Below, in pieces: positions 1-7,098 of a DNA stretch of 64,000 nucleotides. The DNA lies in the NCBI RefSeq assembly GCF_024756255.1, contig NZ_JANUHB010000002.1, positions 1,116,001 to 1,180,000 of the forward strand, in the 5' to 3' direction. The position numbers and the translations under genes were made by a program. This DNA comes from Massilia agilis. Lineage in GTDB: Bacteria > Pseudomonadota > Gammaproteobacteria > Burkholderiales > Burkholderiaceae_D. The notes under the pieces are model-generated. The model saw only the letters and a program-made list of their open reading frames with translations. It searched no databases and was not told the origin of the DNA. Each line of letters begins with the position of its first letter. The first letter of the stretch is position 1.

Positions 1-61
1 GCGTCGCGAGGTTCGTGCCCGGCTGCTCGGCTGCGCCACCGCTATACTTGTTGTCGCTCAT
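1..61 (-). CDS. Partial phage protein, N-terminus only
   Basis: Only the first 20 codons are in the window; the protein begins MSDNKYSGGAAEQPGTNLAT. Its ATG overlaps the stop of the upstream HNH gene (ATGA), and a GGAGAAGATAA ribosome site precedes it, so it is probably the next gene of the leftward early operon. The rest lies outside the window and no function can be given. Confidence 0.6.
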   Translation of the reverse strand, partial: MSDNKYSGGAAEQPGTNLAT

Positions 62-552
62 TTATCTTCTCCAATCGGGTTAAGGCATGCAAAATCACCA
101 AAGTATTGGATGGCAGCCTTGTTATAAGCATGGGCAGCCTCATCAACTGATTCGAAATACCCAAGGAACCGAGTGACGCCATTGAGCTTTATCTCGGCTT
201 TGAACTTCCTCCGTTTCGCATCTAGAGAAACGCCTTTAGCTTTAACCGCGCCCTTTACGCCCATGTTCATGTTGTTTTGGCTGGGGCTTGCCAAGCGAAG
301 ATTTTCTATCCTGTTATTCGATCGGTCCCTGTCTAAATGATCGACCTGTAATCGGGGCCACTCCCCGTAATAAAGCGCCCAAGCAACGCGGTGGGCAGTT
401 CTCGTTGTGCCGAGCAGATTCAGTTTGAGATAGCCCTTGCTAGGCGCTCCTACATGGCGACCAGAAGGCCTATGAAACAACTCGCCAGTTGCTGGGTCAT
501 ACCTGAATTTTTCGCGGAGATAATCGACACTGATTTCTTTCGTAGCGGTCAT
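58..552 (-). CDS. HNH/AP2-type homing-like endonuclease
   Basis: A 164-residue protein. The N-terminal half holds an HNH nuclease core (LQVDHLDRDRSNNRIENLRLAS, with the metal-binding DH and the N-rich helix). The C-terminal part (KGVSLDAKRRKFKAEIKLNG..FLGYFESVDEAAHAYNKAA) is an AP2-like DNA-binding domain. This pairing is typical of free-standing phage HNH endonucleases that spread as selfish elements. I chose the start at 552 because GAGGGAAATGGT sits just upstream; a longer frame to 612 lacks such a site and overlaps the neighbour. It is part of the leftward early operon and overlaps the next gene by ATGA. Confidence 0.85.
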   Translation of the reverse strand: MTATKEISVDYLREKFRYDPATGELFHRPSGRHVGAPSKGYLKLNLLGTTRTAHRVAWALYYGEWPRLQVDHLDRDRSNNRIENLRLASPSQNNMNMGVKGAVKAKGVSLDAKRRKFKAEIKLNGVTRFLGYFESVDEAAHAYNKAAIQYFGDFACLNPIGEDK

Positions 553-565
553 ACCATTTCCCTCG

Positions 566-1168
566 TTAATCTTTTTGAGGTACTGGTGGGACAGGGACGG
601 CGGCGAGCGCATTGATAGCGGCCACTACGCGCGCTTCGGCCCGACGCACCTTTTCCTCGACGCCCGGTCCGCCTTTGCCGAGGTTGCGGGCATGCTCATG
701 CTCGCAGTCGCCCAATTCGCGCGCTGCCGACAGCGCCTCATCGCGCAGCGCCTTACGATCTTCCGGCACCTGCCCCGCAGCTGGCCGTGCCCCGCAATCG
801 CACGGCCCGTTCGGCATGGCCGGTTCGTTGTGCATGGCGCAATCGCTTGCGTGCACTGCTGGCTGTGCTGCCTTGGTGGCGAGAAGCGCCTGAACGTCCT
901 CGACGCGGTAGTAGGCGCCATGCGACATCGGATTCATCAGCGAGCCGATCAACCCGTACCGCGTCAACCCGCTCGTACCGTCAGCGGCGCGTTGCGAAAG
1001 AACATGGCGCTCAACCGCCTGGGCAAACTCGACCAGCGTAGCCGGCCCGAACATATATACCGGCTTGCCCCCATCCTCGATCACGTCATAGGCGTTTTTC
1101 TCACCCAGCTCCAAGACCCGCTCTTTAGTCAACCCGCTCACTGCAGGAACATTAGTTTTGCTATTCAT
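566..1168 (-). CDS. Hypothetical phage protein
   Basis: 200 residues, not recognised. The central part has a short Cys/His cluster (HASDCAMHNEPAMPNGPCDCG) that could bind a metal. The C-terminal half (EDRKALRDEALSAARELGDCEHEHARNL) is charged and probably helical, and the tail is alanine/valine/proline rich. It lies in the leftward early operon between a short plus-strand gene and the HNH gene. High-GC codon use and the lack of a better frame on this stretch support coding here, although the plus strand is also open. Confidence 0.6.
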   Translation of the reverse strand: MNSKTNVPAVSGLTKERVLELGEKNAYDVIEDGGKPVYMFGPATLVEFAQAVERHVLSQRAADGTSGLTRYGLIGSLMNPMSHGAYYRVEDVQALLATKAAQPAVHASDCAMHNEPAMPNGPCDCGARPAAGQVPEDRKALRDEALSAARELGDCEHEHARNLGKGGPGVEEKVRRAEARVVAAINALAAVPVPPVPQKD

Positions 1169-1320
1169 CGTTTCTCCGTTCAGTGAATGGTGTAGCGGGC
1201 AAACTGGCAGCCGGCCAAATGTGGTTTGCCAAGGGGCTGATGGCAGCTGATGCAGCGGCTAGTCCGCCGCGTAATGGGATGTGCTACGATTCCCGTCTTA
1301 ATAGATCCAAAGGAGACAAG

Positions 1321-1563
1321 ATGCGCATCATGCGAGGTACCATTTATCGGGATTACACCGTGGTAGTGAACCCAACGGGTGCTCCAGAAGGGCGATTCCG
1401 TGACGCCTTCTCTGTGCATAAACACGTCGACGGCGAGCCCGATTTGCGTGTCACGGTCTACCAGCGCTCGATTTCGGAAGCCACCGAGTACAACACCGAG
1501 AAGGAGGCTGTCGAAAGCGCACTTAAGCATGCTGGTGTTTGGATCGACGGCGAGTACCCGTAA
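1321..1563 (+). CDS. Small hypothetical protein on its own strand
   Basis: 80 residues (MRIMRGTIYRDYTVVVNPTG...). A clear AAAGGAGACAAG ribosome site ends right before the ATG at 1321, so this start is preferred over the in-frame ATG at 1183. The product looks like a small alpha/beta protein (RDYTVVVNPT, DLRVTVYQRSIS, EKEAVESALKHAGVWID). It faces against the flanking leftward operon. An extended -10-like TGTGCTACGAT at 1280-1290 could drive it separately. Function unknown; a moron-type insertion is possible. Confidence 0.65.
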   Translation: MRIMRGTIYRDYTVVVNPTGAPEGRFRDAFSVHKHVDGEPDLRVTVYQRSISEATEYNTEKEAVESALKHAGVWIDGEYP

Positions 1564-1697
1564 CCTATAGTCATAGCGGAAAAGCATGCGCCTCCGTATT
1601 TCGGATGAGCACAAGTCTGAGCTTACGAACTTTTGTTGCCGATTCGCTTCCATAGTTTCCCCAATCTTCTTTTTGTAATGGTCGTGCTGCAGTGCTG

Positions 1698-1949
1698 CTA
1701 CGCCGCAGATTTTCCCGTCCGCGTTATCTGAACCTGAGCGCTATCGATCCCATCAGCCTTGCCTGCGAGGTACACCGTCATCTCGATGTGTCCGCCAGCA
1801 CGGTTCATCGTCAGGCCATTGATGAACTGGTTGAGCCCTTCATGGATTACCGGCCTGGCGCAGTGAAACGACTTCAATAGCAAAAGCTGGTGCTGGTAGC
1901 CGGCCTCATCTAGCGGCTCATTCTGTTCAGGGCTGGGGATCTTTCTCAT
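1698..1949 (-). CDS. Hypothetical phage protein
   Basis: 83 residues, not recognised. The start at 1949 has AAGG ten bases upstream and lies inside the end of the upstream gene, a 23-base overlap common in phage early operons. The C-terminal half (GGHIEMTVYLAGKADGIDSAQVQITRTG) looks beta-rich. The about 130 bases between this gene and the plus-strand gene ending at 1563 hold no recognisable gene or terminator. Confidence 0.5.
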   Translation of the reverse strand: MRKIPSPEQNEPLDEAGYQHQLLLLKSFHCARPVIHEGLNQFINGLTMNRAGGHIEMTVYLAGKADGIDSAQVQITRTGKSAA

Positions 1950-2139
1950 CGTTGACCTGTGCCTTTTCAGCTTTGGCTGCTTCCTGATCGATCTGATCCA
2001 TCTCGGCTTGGAATTCGCGGGCCACGCGATGGTTGGTTGATCGAAGACGAGAAAGCATTCTCGCGTTAGCTATTTCTTCCCGGTCCCGGCGCTCTTGCTC
2101 GGTTTCGGCTCGGTAGATACGGCGTCGTTTTGCTGGCAT
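1927..2139 (-). CDS. Small charged hypothetical protein
   Basis: 70 residues, very rich in Arg, Glu and Lys (MPAKRRRIYRAETEQERRDREE...), probably a single long helix. A strong GGAGGTGAAAC ribosome site precedes the ATG, inside the last 70 bases of rdgC. Overlap with both neighbours indicates translational coupling in the leftward operon. Function unknown. Confidence 0.6.
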   Translation of the reverse strand: MPAKRRRIYRAETEQERRDREEIANARMLSRLRSTNHRVAREFQAEMDQIDQEAAKAEKAQVNDEKDPQP

Positions 2140-3026
2140 GTTTCACCTCCAAGCGCCGCGACCAGGTCGCGGAACAGTTCCGCGAGCTCACCAGCCATCA
2201 GCACAAAGTCATTATCGAAACGTTCCGCGTCGTCATATGTCGCGGATTTCCCTTCTGCAATCACGTCAAGCGGCTTGACGGATTTCAGCGAAAGATTCTC
2301 AGTTAGGACGAACGAGATCCGGTCCATCCAGGTAAGCGCAAGGCGCGTACATTGCTTCCCGGCCGCGATATGGCGCCGCATGTCGTCCGGCTCGAGCGCA
2401 TGGCGCCGGTAGCCGACTTGGGCCTTGCTCTCGCCAGTCGCGCGCATGGTGGCGTCCTGGTCGATCGTGAAGCCGGCCGGTGCCTCATCCATCTCCAGCC
2501 AGCCGGTCATCACCGCTACCGGCGAGCGCTGCACGCGTAGGGATTCCAGTGGCATCTTGTCCACAGCTTTGAGCAGAAACTTGATCACGTCGTCAGCCTT
2601 GCTCGGGATCGCGGCGTCCACCACCAGCCAGCCGTTCACGGGATCGATCCACACCCAGGTGTTCTCGCGCTTCGGAAAGGCGCGCGGCAGCAGCTCGTCG
2701 GCGGCGCGCTCCTTCAGTTCCTTCATCGCCTTCTTCCCCGGCGGGAAGCCCTGTTGCTCTTCCAGTTCAGCCGCTTTCGCTGCTGCGACCTGTTTCACGA
2801 CTGCCGCCGGCAGGATCTTCTTTTCGGTGGCCAGCACCAGCAGCATCTGACGGTTCACCACATGCACCAGGCCGCCATTTTTGCGGGGTGAATCCCACCC
2901 GTAGCGCAGCAGTTCGTTGCTGCTGGGCGGGACGAACGATTGCGTCTTGAGCATGGTTGCGAGCGCATTGGGCTCGACGTTCCACGGTGCCGGAAGGCGG
3001 TACAGCTGCAGGTTCTTGAAAAACAT
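2070..3026 (-). CDS. rdgC: Recombination-associated protein RdgC
   Basis: 318 residues, close to the usual RdgC length of about 300. The start (MFFKNLQLYRLPAPW), the FVPPSSNELLRYGWDSPRK segment and the later RLALTWMDRISFVLTENLSLKSVKPLDVI segment are typical. RdgC forms a ring-shaped dimer around DNA and restrains RecA; phage copies are thought to modulate recombination during replication. The gene has GGGGAAGACC before its ATG and lies in the leftward early operon, where lambda carries its recombination genes. No exonuclease/beta pair is seen, so RdgC is the only recombination protein recognised in this arm. The C-terminus has a short polar extension. Confidence 0.95.
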   Translation of the reverse strand: MFFKNLQLYRLPAPWNVEPNALATMLKTQSFVPPSSNELLRYGWDSPRKNGGLVHVVNRQMLLVLATEKKILPAAVVKQVAAAKAAELEEQQGFPPGKKAMKELKERAADELLPRAFPKRENTWVWIDPVNGWLVVDAAIPSKADDVIKFLLKAVDKMPLESLRVQRSPVAVMTGWLEMDEAPAGFTIDQDATMRATGESKAQVGYRRHALEPDDMRRHIAAGKQCTRLALTWMDRISFVLTENLSLKSVKPLDVIAEGKSATYDDAERFDNDFVLMAGELAELFRDLVAALGGETCQQNDAVSTEPKPSKSAGTGKK

Positions 3027-3060
3027 GGTCTTCCCCTAGTCTTATGGTTGTTGGAATTGC

Positions 3061-3189
3061 TCAGGCGCGGCGAATCGACACGCCCAGGGCGCCGGCGTCG
3101 TACGCTGCATCCATCAGTGCATCGCGGTTCCCGATCGCGTCGTACGTGCGTTCTCCGCTCTCATCGCGGACGGTGATCAGGTATCTCAT
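3061..3189 (-). CDS. 42-residue hypothetical protein
   Basis: A short frame read directly from the sequence: MRYLITVRDESGERTYDAIG, then NRDALMDAAYDAGALGVSIRRA. Its ATG overlaps the stop of the upstream gene (ATGA at 3186-3189), so it is probably translated by coupling. It has the look of a small beta-beta-alpha protein. Function unknown. Confidence 0.55.
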   Translation of the reverse strand: MRYLITVRDESGERTYDAIGNRDALMDAAYDAGALGVSIRRA

Positions 3190-3590
3190 TGGCTGATCTC
3201 GACACCTTGAAGGCACAGGATTACGGTGCGGACGATCGCCGCCATGATTGCTAGTTGCTCGTCAGGATGGTCTGCAAACCTCTCGGTTACCGATTGAGTC
3301 GCCGTCCGGCTAAAAGCCGTTACCGAGCCCTCGACGGTGTTCTGCGCGATGCTCAACCCATACCTTCCCAGGAGCGGACCCGCGCTCTGCCACTCGCGGC
3401 GCCACCGCGGAACAGGAATCGCATCACGAGCACCACTGGTATCCCTACGCTTTGGATAAAGCCAGGTAGTAGGCGTTAGGTCAGGCGGCATACTTACCTT
3501 GTAGTACTTGAGCAGGCCAGCCAACTCGACTTCATCAGCGAAGAGCGCGCGCAGGTATGCTTGATCCATCGACTTAGTCATTCTCTGCAT
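3186..3590 (-). CDS. Hypothetical phage protein
   Basis: 134 residues from the ATG at 3590, or 131 from the one at 3581; neither has a strong ribosome site, and both overlap or adjoin the stop of the repeat-protein gene at 3574. The middle (RRREWQSAGPLLGRYGLSI) and C-terminus (DEQLAIMAAIVRTVILCLQGVEI) look helical. This resembles small phage proteins annotated only as DUFs. Not recognised. Confidence 0.55.
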   Translation of the reverse strand: MQRMTKSMDQAYLRALFADEVELAGLLKYYKVSMPPDLTPTTWLYPKRRDTSGARDAIPVPRWRREWQSAGPLLGRYGLSIAQNTVEGSVTAFSRTATQSVTERFADHPDEQLAIMAAIVRTVILCLQGVEISQ

Positions 3591-4605
3591 CCACGCACTC
3601 TACGAATTGTCCTTCTGCATCGAGCGAATACCAGACTCCGGCCTTGATACCGTTATCACCGACCTTGCTTGCGCGGATATGGACCAGTTGATCTTCGTCG
3701 TTCCGGTAGACGAGAACGATGGCACCTGTTTCGCCAGCCATCGCCCGCCCAGCGTAACCACTAGCCATCGCGACAGAATGAGGGCCGGTGGCCGAAGCCG
3801 CACCGCTGTCGCCGGTGGCCGAAGCCGCACCGCGGGTGCCGGTGGCCGAAGCCGCACCGCTGTCGCCGGTGGCCGAAGCCGCACCGCTGTAGCCGGTGGC
3901 CGAAGCCGCACCGCGGGTGCCGGTGGCCGAAGCCGCACCGCTGTCGCCGGTGGCCGAAGCCGCACCGCTGTCGCCGATGGCCGAAGCCGCACCGCGGGTG
4001 CCGGTGGCCGAAGCCGCACCGCTGTAGCCGGTGGCCGAAGCCGCACCGCGGGTGCCGGTGGCCGAAGCCGCACCGCTGTAGCCGGTGGCCGAAGCCGCAC
4101 CGCTGTAGCCGGTGGCCGAAGCCGCACCGCTGTCGCCGGTGGCCGAAGCCGCACCGCTGTAGCCGGTGGCCGAAGCCGCACCGCGGGTGCCGGTGGCCGA
4201 AGCCGCACCTTGCGCCTCTTTTGAGTACGCTGGCGACTCCGGATCGACCGGATTGCAGCGCGAAACCGTGTATTCGATGGCGGCTTTGATCAGGCCAGGC
4301 AGGGTTATTTCGGCACTGACCTTGAGCACCTTGCTCGCCACCTTCGTATCTTCGCTATGCCGGCTCAACTCGCCCGACTGCTCCACGATCGCGAATTTAT
4401 TACCGGCCGGCGGATAGTAGTTGAGCACGTCCAAGGGATACTCGCAGGCATGAAAGCCGGAAGCGCAAGCCTCGACCTTGCCGTCATGGGTGAAGGTCTC
4501 ACCGAGTGCATACTGAAAGCCGCGGCACCGCCAGTTCTGGTCGAAACCCTTGTAAGAAACTATCACCTCGTCTGCGGCCGGATTGTCTTTGATACTGTCG
4601 CTCAT
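3574..4605 (-). CDS. DUF7666-type phage protein with a 16-unit repeat
   Basis: 343 residues. Residues about 1-125 (SYKGFDQNWRCRGFQYALGE.. ASGFHACEYPLDVLNYYPP) match my memory of DUF7666-type N-terminal domains in phage proteins. Next come sixteen 9-residue units GAASATG-XX, where XX is mainly TR, YS or DS, followed by a hydrophobic strand (GAIVLVYRNDEDQLVHIRASKVG). Gly/Ala/Ser repeats of this type could form a stacked beta-solenoid; that is inference. I set the start at 4605 because AGGGG lies seven bases upstream; the ATG at 4611 would have no spacing. It belongs to the leftward early operon. Function unknown. Confidence 0.75.
   Translation of the reverse strand: MSDSIKDNPAADEVIVSYKGFDQNWRCRGFQYALGETFTHDGKVEACASGFHACEYPLDVLNYYPPAGNKFAIVEQSGELSRHSEDTKVASKVLKVSAEITLPGLIKAAIEYTVSRCNPVDPESPAYSKEAQGAASATGTRGAASATGYSGAASATGDSGAASATGYSGAASATGYSGAASATGTRGAASATGYSGAASATGTRGAASAIGDSGAASATGDSGAASATGTRGAASATGYSGAASATGDSGAASATGTRGAASATGDSGAASATGPHSVAMASGYAGRAMAGETGAIVLVYRNDEDQLVHIRASKVGDNGIKAGVWYSLDAEGQFVECVDAEND
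3778..4209 (-). repeat. 27-bp coding minisatellite, 16 copies
   Basis: Sixteen head-to-tail 27-base units encode GAASATG plus a variable dipeptide. The order along the protein is TR, YS, DS, YS, YS, TR, YS, TR, DS, DS, TR, YS, DS, TR, DS, PH. Unit 9 has Ile in place of Thr and unit 16 diverges. Because 27 is a multiple of three and the unit lacks stops in several frames, long false frames run on both strands here. Confidence 0.97.
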
Positions 4606-4644
4606 CTGCATCCCCTGTTTTGGAAGTTTGGTTTGTGTTTTGTG

Positions 4645-4833
4645 CTACCAGTTGCGGATCTGCTCACGCTGCGCACGCAGCTTCATCTGGCGGAGGTGCT
4701 GCTGATAGAGCTTCGCAGTCGTATTGCCGTGGCGCCCGAGAAGCGAAGCGCAGGCGCCCTCACTACGTTTGAAGCGCCAAGCGTTCAGCCAAAGCAGCGG
4801 GCGCTTGAGCGCTTTGCGAAAGCTGGCACTCAT
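4645..4833 (-). CDS. Small basic hypothetical protein
   Basis: 62 residues, strongly basic (MSASFRKALKRPLLWLNAWRF..), possibly a nucleic-acid binder. Its ATG overlaps the stop of the upstream gene at 4830-4833, so it is coupled to it in the leftward early operon. Function unknown. Confidence 0.5.
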   Translation of the reverse strand: MSASFRKALKRPLLWLNAWRFKRSEGACASLLGRHGNTTAKLYQQHLRQMKLRAQREQIRNW

Positions 4834-5108
4834 TCCGCTGCTCCAGTAGCCTTGGCAATCACGTCTCGGACTTTCGCGACGAACTCGGCCGGGAGGTACG
4901 GAAACAGGTCATCGACCAACACTTCCTCAGCGATTTCAAGCAGCTCGGGCGCCGCGGAGATCAGGCATACGTTCGCCTCTGCTTCATCAACGCCCATGTG
5001 CGACCGGCACTCGCAGATCACGCCCGTGGGCGAACTGATGGTTCGGTCCTGGCCGTCGCGTTTCCATGGCCCTTTGGTATGCGCTACTTTCGTCCCGCTG
5101 CTGTTCAT
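4830..5108 (-). CDS. First gene of the leftward early operon, hypothetical
   Basis: 92 residues from the ATG at 5108, which has an excellent AAGGAGAGTAGGG ribosome site. A longer frame to 5204 would run through the promoter and operators and is rejected. The N-terminal half (KVAHTKGPWKRDGQDRTISSPTGVICEC) resembles phage proteins built on a 'GPW' beta unit; the C-terminal half (EANVCLISAAPELLEIAEEVL) is helical. Such proteins are common in early regions but uncharacterised. Confidence 0.7.
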   Translation of the reverse strand: MNSSGTKVAHTKGPWKRDGQDRTISSPTGVICECRSHMGVDEAEANVCLISAAPELLEIAEEVLVDDLFPYLPAEFVAKVRDVIAKATGAAE

Positions 5109-5162
5109 CCCTACTCTCCTTCGCCTCACCTTAGCTACTGCTGAGCTCGTTGCGTTGGAGAT

Positions 5163-5204
5163 ACTATACGATTGCGTATCGTCAAAGTCAATGCGAAAAC
5201 GCAT
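5163..5204 (-). promoter_or_regulatory. Leftward early promoter PL with two repressor operators
   Basis: Reading leftward, -35 TTGACT (5191-5186) and -10 TATAGT (5168-5163) are 17 bp apart. Two perfect 5+4+5 palindromes are present: 5166-5179 (ATACG-ATTG-CGTAT), overlapping the -10, and 5191-5204 (ATGCG-AAAA-CGCAT), at the upstream edge of the -35. Their centres are 25 bp apart. The same motif flanks cro and the repressor, so the phage repressor very probably controls this operon. Confidence 0.85.
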
Positions 5205-5216
5205 AATTTTTGTCGT

Positions 5217-5239
5217 AAAAAAGCCCGCTCTCGGCGGGC
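5217..5239 (-). terminator. Intrinsic terminator of the lysogeny operon
   Basis: Read leftward: a GCCCGC/GCGGGC stem with a four-to-five-base loop (5239-5223) followed by six T. It lies 25 bases beyond the DUF4214 gene and just upstream of PL, so it separates the lysogenic transcript from the leftward early operon. Confidence 0.8.
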
Positions 5240-5263
5240 GTCCGGGATGCGGGACCTCTACGG

Positions 5264-6310
5264 CTAGAAGGTATATTCGTACCCAGCGTGCAGGGAGCCA
5301 ATTACTTGTGCCTGGTTTTCGGGGCTTTCGCTGAACGAAAGTAACATATCAACCACAGTGATCGATTTGTTATTGAGTAAGCCCAGCCAAAAGTCAAATC
5401 CGGACTGGTCGGGCGGCCGGTGCAGGACGTTCTGGTACACGCCTAACAAAACCTGAGAGTTCGTCGGCGTTGTACCGAACATCGACCTGAACTCATTTGA
5501 CCCGACAAACGCGGTCGCAACGGATTGCATTGTCGCGCCGTGATTGAGCTGCCCTACCCAGTAACCTAGTCCTGCAGCATCAGGGGCACGGTTAAAAGCT
5601 GCTTGGTATAGCCGATACGCTTGCGCCGGGATGCCGCTGGTCTCGAAAGACATGATTTCATCAAAAAACTGGATGCGCTCGACGTTTTGTAGGGTATCTG
5701 TGCCGCTTAAACCATCGGTATCAGTCACGGTAACGACCCCGTCCTTAACGATGACTGAGTAATGGGCTCGCTGGCGACCCAATACGAAAGTGTCGGTACC
5801 CGCGCCTCCATTCACGTCATCGCTATCCTCGGTGCCTAATATCCTGTCGTTTCCGTCACTCCCGGCAATGATGTTCTTCTTCATCCCTGGAACGGTGTCC
5901 AAGTCTTCAAACACGCCTGCTGCCACTGCCTTGTTCGAGCTTGAAGAGCCCTGATACCATGACGCGCTGAAATAATAGAGCCCTGTATAGGGTGCTATGA
6001 AACTAGTGTGGTCGTACCCGTAAGCCATCTGGCCATCATCAACGGCGATAACATTACCCTTGTTGTCGTAGACCTCAAGGATAAACGGGTCGAAAAAGCT
6101 GGAGCTCACCACGTCATAAGTTGCGCCCTTGACCCCACTGAACACGAAGGTGTCGTGAAGAATTGCATAGTTTTCCGTGGAGGCAAACAGAGCTGCGTTT
6201 TCCCAACGTGACAATGAAGGATCAGTCTCCTTAACCAGTGTCAGCGTTCGCGCCGACTGCATAGCGGCTAGCGATAAGTCGGGTAGGTAATCGTATGTGT
6301 AGTAAGTCAT
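5264..6310 (-). CDS. RTX-motif and DUF4214-domain protein
   Basis: 348 residues. Residues about 50-130 look like a beta-sandwich (TYDVVSSSFFDPFILEVYDNKGN..APYTGLYYFSASW) of the kind found in pre-peptidase/bacterial surface proteins. Residues about 148-172 hold a calcium-binding nonapeptide-like run (GSDGNDRILGTEDSDDVNGGAG). The C-terminus is a DUF4214 domain with two 'NRAPDAAGLGYWVGQL'-type repeats. There is no signal peptide; RTX proteins usually leave by type I secretion. It is the last gene before the terminator at 5239, downstream of the repressor, which suggests expression in the lysogen. No ribosome site is obvious at 6310, though a TATAAG-type -10 lies upstream. The role is unknown; lysogenic conversion is inferred. 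Confidence 0.8.
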   Translation of the reverse strand: MTYYTYDYLPDLSLAAMQSARTLTLVKETDPSLSRWENAALFASTENYAILHDTFVFSGVKGATYDVVSSSFFDPFILEVYDNKGNVIAVDDGQMAYGYDHTSFIAPYTGLYYFSASWYQGSSSSNKAVAAGVFEDLDTVPGMKKNIIAGSDGNDRILGTEDSDDVNGGAGTDTFVLGRQRAHYSVIVKDGVVTVTDTDGLSGTDTLQNVERIQFFDEIMSFETSGIPAQAYRLYQAAFNRAPDAAGLGYWVGQLNHGATMQSVATAFVGSNEFRSMFGTTPTNSQVLLGVYQNVLHRPPDQSGFDFWLGLLNNKSITVVDMLLSFSESPENQAQVIGSLHAGYEYTF

Positions 6311-6397
6311 GGCGCGCTTGTATCAATTCTTATACCGAACCGCCTACAGTTTATCTTTTCACAACCGAAGCAAACTCACCAATTGTTTCTATTGGCA

Positions 6398-6610
6398 TCA
6401 AAACGAAGCCGCACCAGCCGGTGGCGCCTGTACACTGAGGCAATCTCTGTCTCTGCAGATGAGCGTGACGGGATACCCAGGGAAGTGGAGATCGAGCCGA
6501 CGCAATACCTCTTCTCCCTCTCCGCAAATAAGATCGCAGGGCACGAGAGCGACTATCAGTCGGACTTGGTTGAGCGTTGCAATCGCAGCTTGGACCTTCG
6601 CAATGGTCAC
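6398..6610 (-). CDS. Small hypothetical protein
   Basis: 70 residues starting with a GTG directly after the stop of the upstream membrane-protein gene; AAAGG lies about ten bases upstream. The sequence has two hydrophobic strands (VRLIVALVPCDLIC, FPGYPVTLICRD) and four Cys. Tight linkage supports a real gene, but I do not recognise it. Confidence 0.5.
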   Translation of the reverse strand: MTIAKVQAAIATLNQVRLIVALVPCDLICGEGEEVLRRLDLHFPGYPVTLICRDRDCLSVQAPPAGAASF

Positions 6611-7087
6611 TCAAGCGCCTTTCACGCAAAGCTCACTCCACTTTGCTTTGAAGAGGTCACTGCGCGCCATCTTCTCGAGCTCGTCTTTAGGCGGAGCTGT
6701 GAGACCTGGTATCTGGTCGCGGTACTTGTTAAACCGGTGGAGGATAGTGGTCTCTTGGTCGAGCAGCGCCATCGTCTTCTCATGCGTCTCCGGGCCAAGC
6801 GGGCCCTCATCCTCCAGATAGGGACCGATCTGAACATTGGCGATGAACTTCTTAAACCCGACATATCCACCCATGCCGTTCTTCGAATTCACCTCCCCGC
6901 ATAGGGTGCCGGTAGGGCCGAGGAACTCATTGCGGAATTGGGCACTATCGGGGTCGCGAAGAACTTCAAGAATGGGCCCCCGTGCGGCAGGGATAGCAAA
7001 CCAGGCTTCGCGCTTGGACAGATAGATGCCGCCGGCTGTAATCAAAATCACAGCCGCTACTACAGCAACGAAGCCGGTGCGCCCCAT
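6611..7087 (-). CDS. Membrane-anchored protein downstream of the repressor
   Basis: 158 residues. The N-terminus (MGRTGFVAVVAAVILITAGGIYLSKRE) is one transmembrane or uncleaved signal-anchor segment, placing the rest probably in the periplasm. The remainder has an 'VLRDPDSAQFRNEF..GTLCGEVNSKNGMGGYVGFKKFI' module, which I associate with small phage and bacterial proteins of unknown function. The start at 7087 has AAAGGGGATAGGG. It begins 11 bases after the repressor stop, so it is very likely on the lysogenic transcript. A role in superinfection exclusion is possible but is inference. Confidence 0.75.
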   Translation of the reverse strand: MGRTGFVAVVAAVILITAGGIYLSKREAWFAIPAARGPILEVLRDPDSAQFRNEFLGPTGTLCGEVNSKNGMGGYVGFKKFIANVQIGPYLEDEGPLGPETHEKTMALLDQETTILHRFNKYRDQIPGLTAPPKDELEKMARSDLFKAKWSELCVKGA

Positions 7088-7098
7088 CCCTATCCCCT

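Noticed and set aside
3778..4209. Possible CRISPR-like direct repeats
   Set aside because: The units are contiguous with no spacers and are in frame inside a gene.
3600..4224. Long frames on both strands across the repeat (202 and 205 codons)
   Set aside because: They are false frames created by a 27-base unit with no stops; only the frame with the DUF-type N-terminus has a ribosome site and flanking domain sequence.
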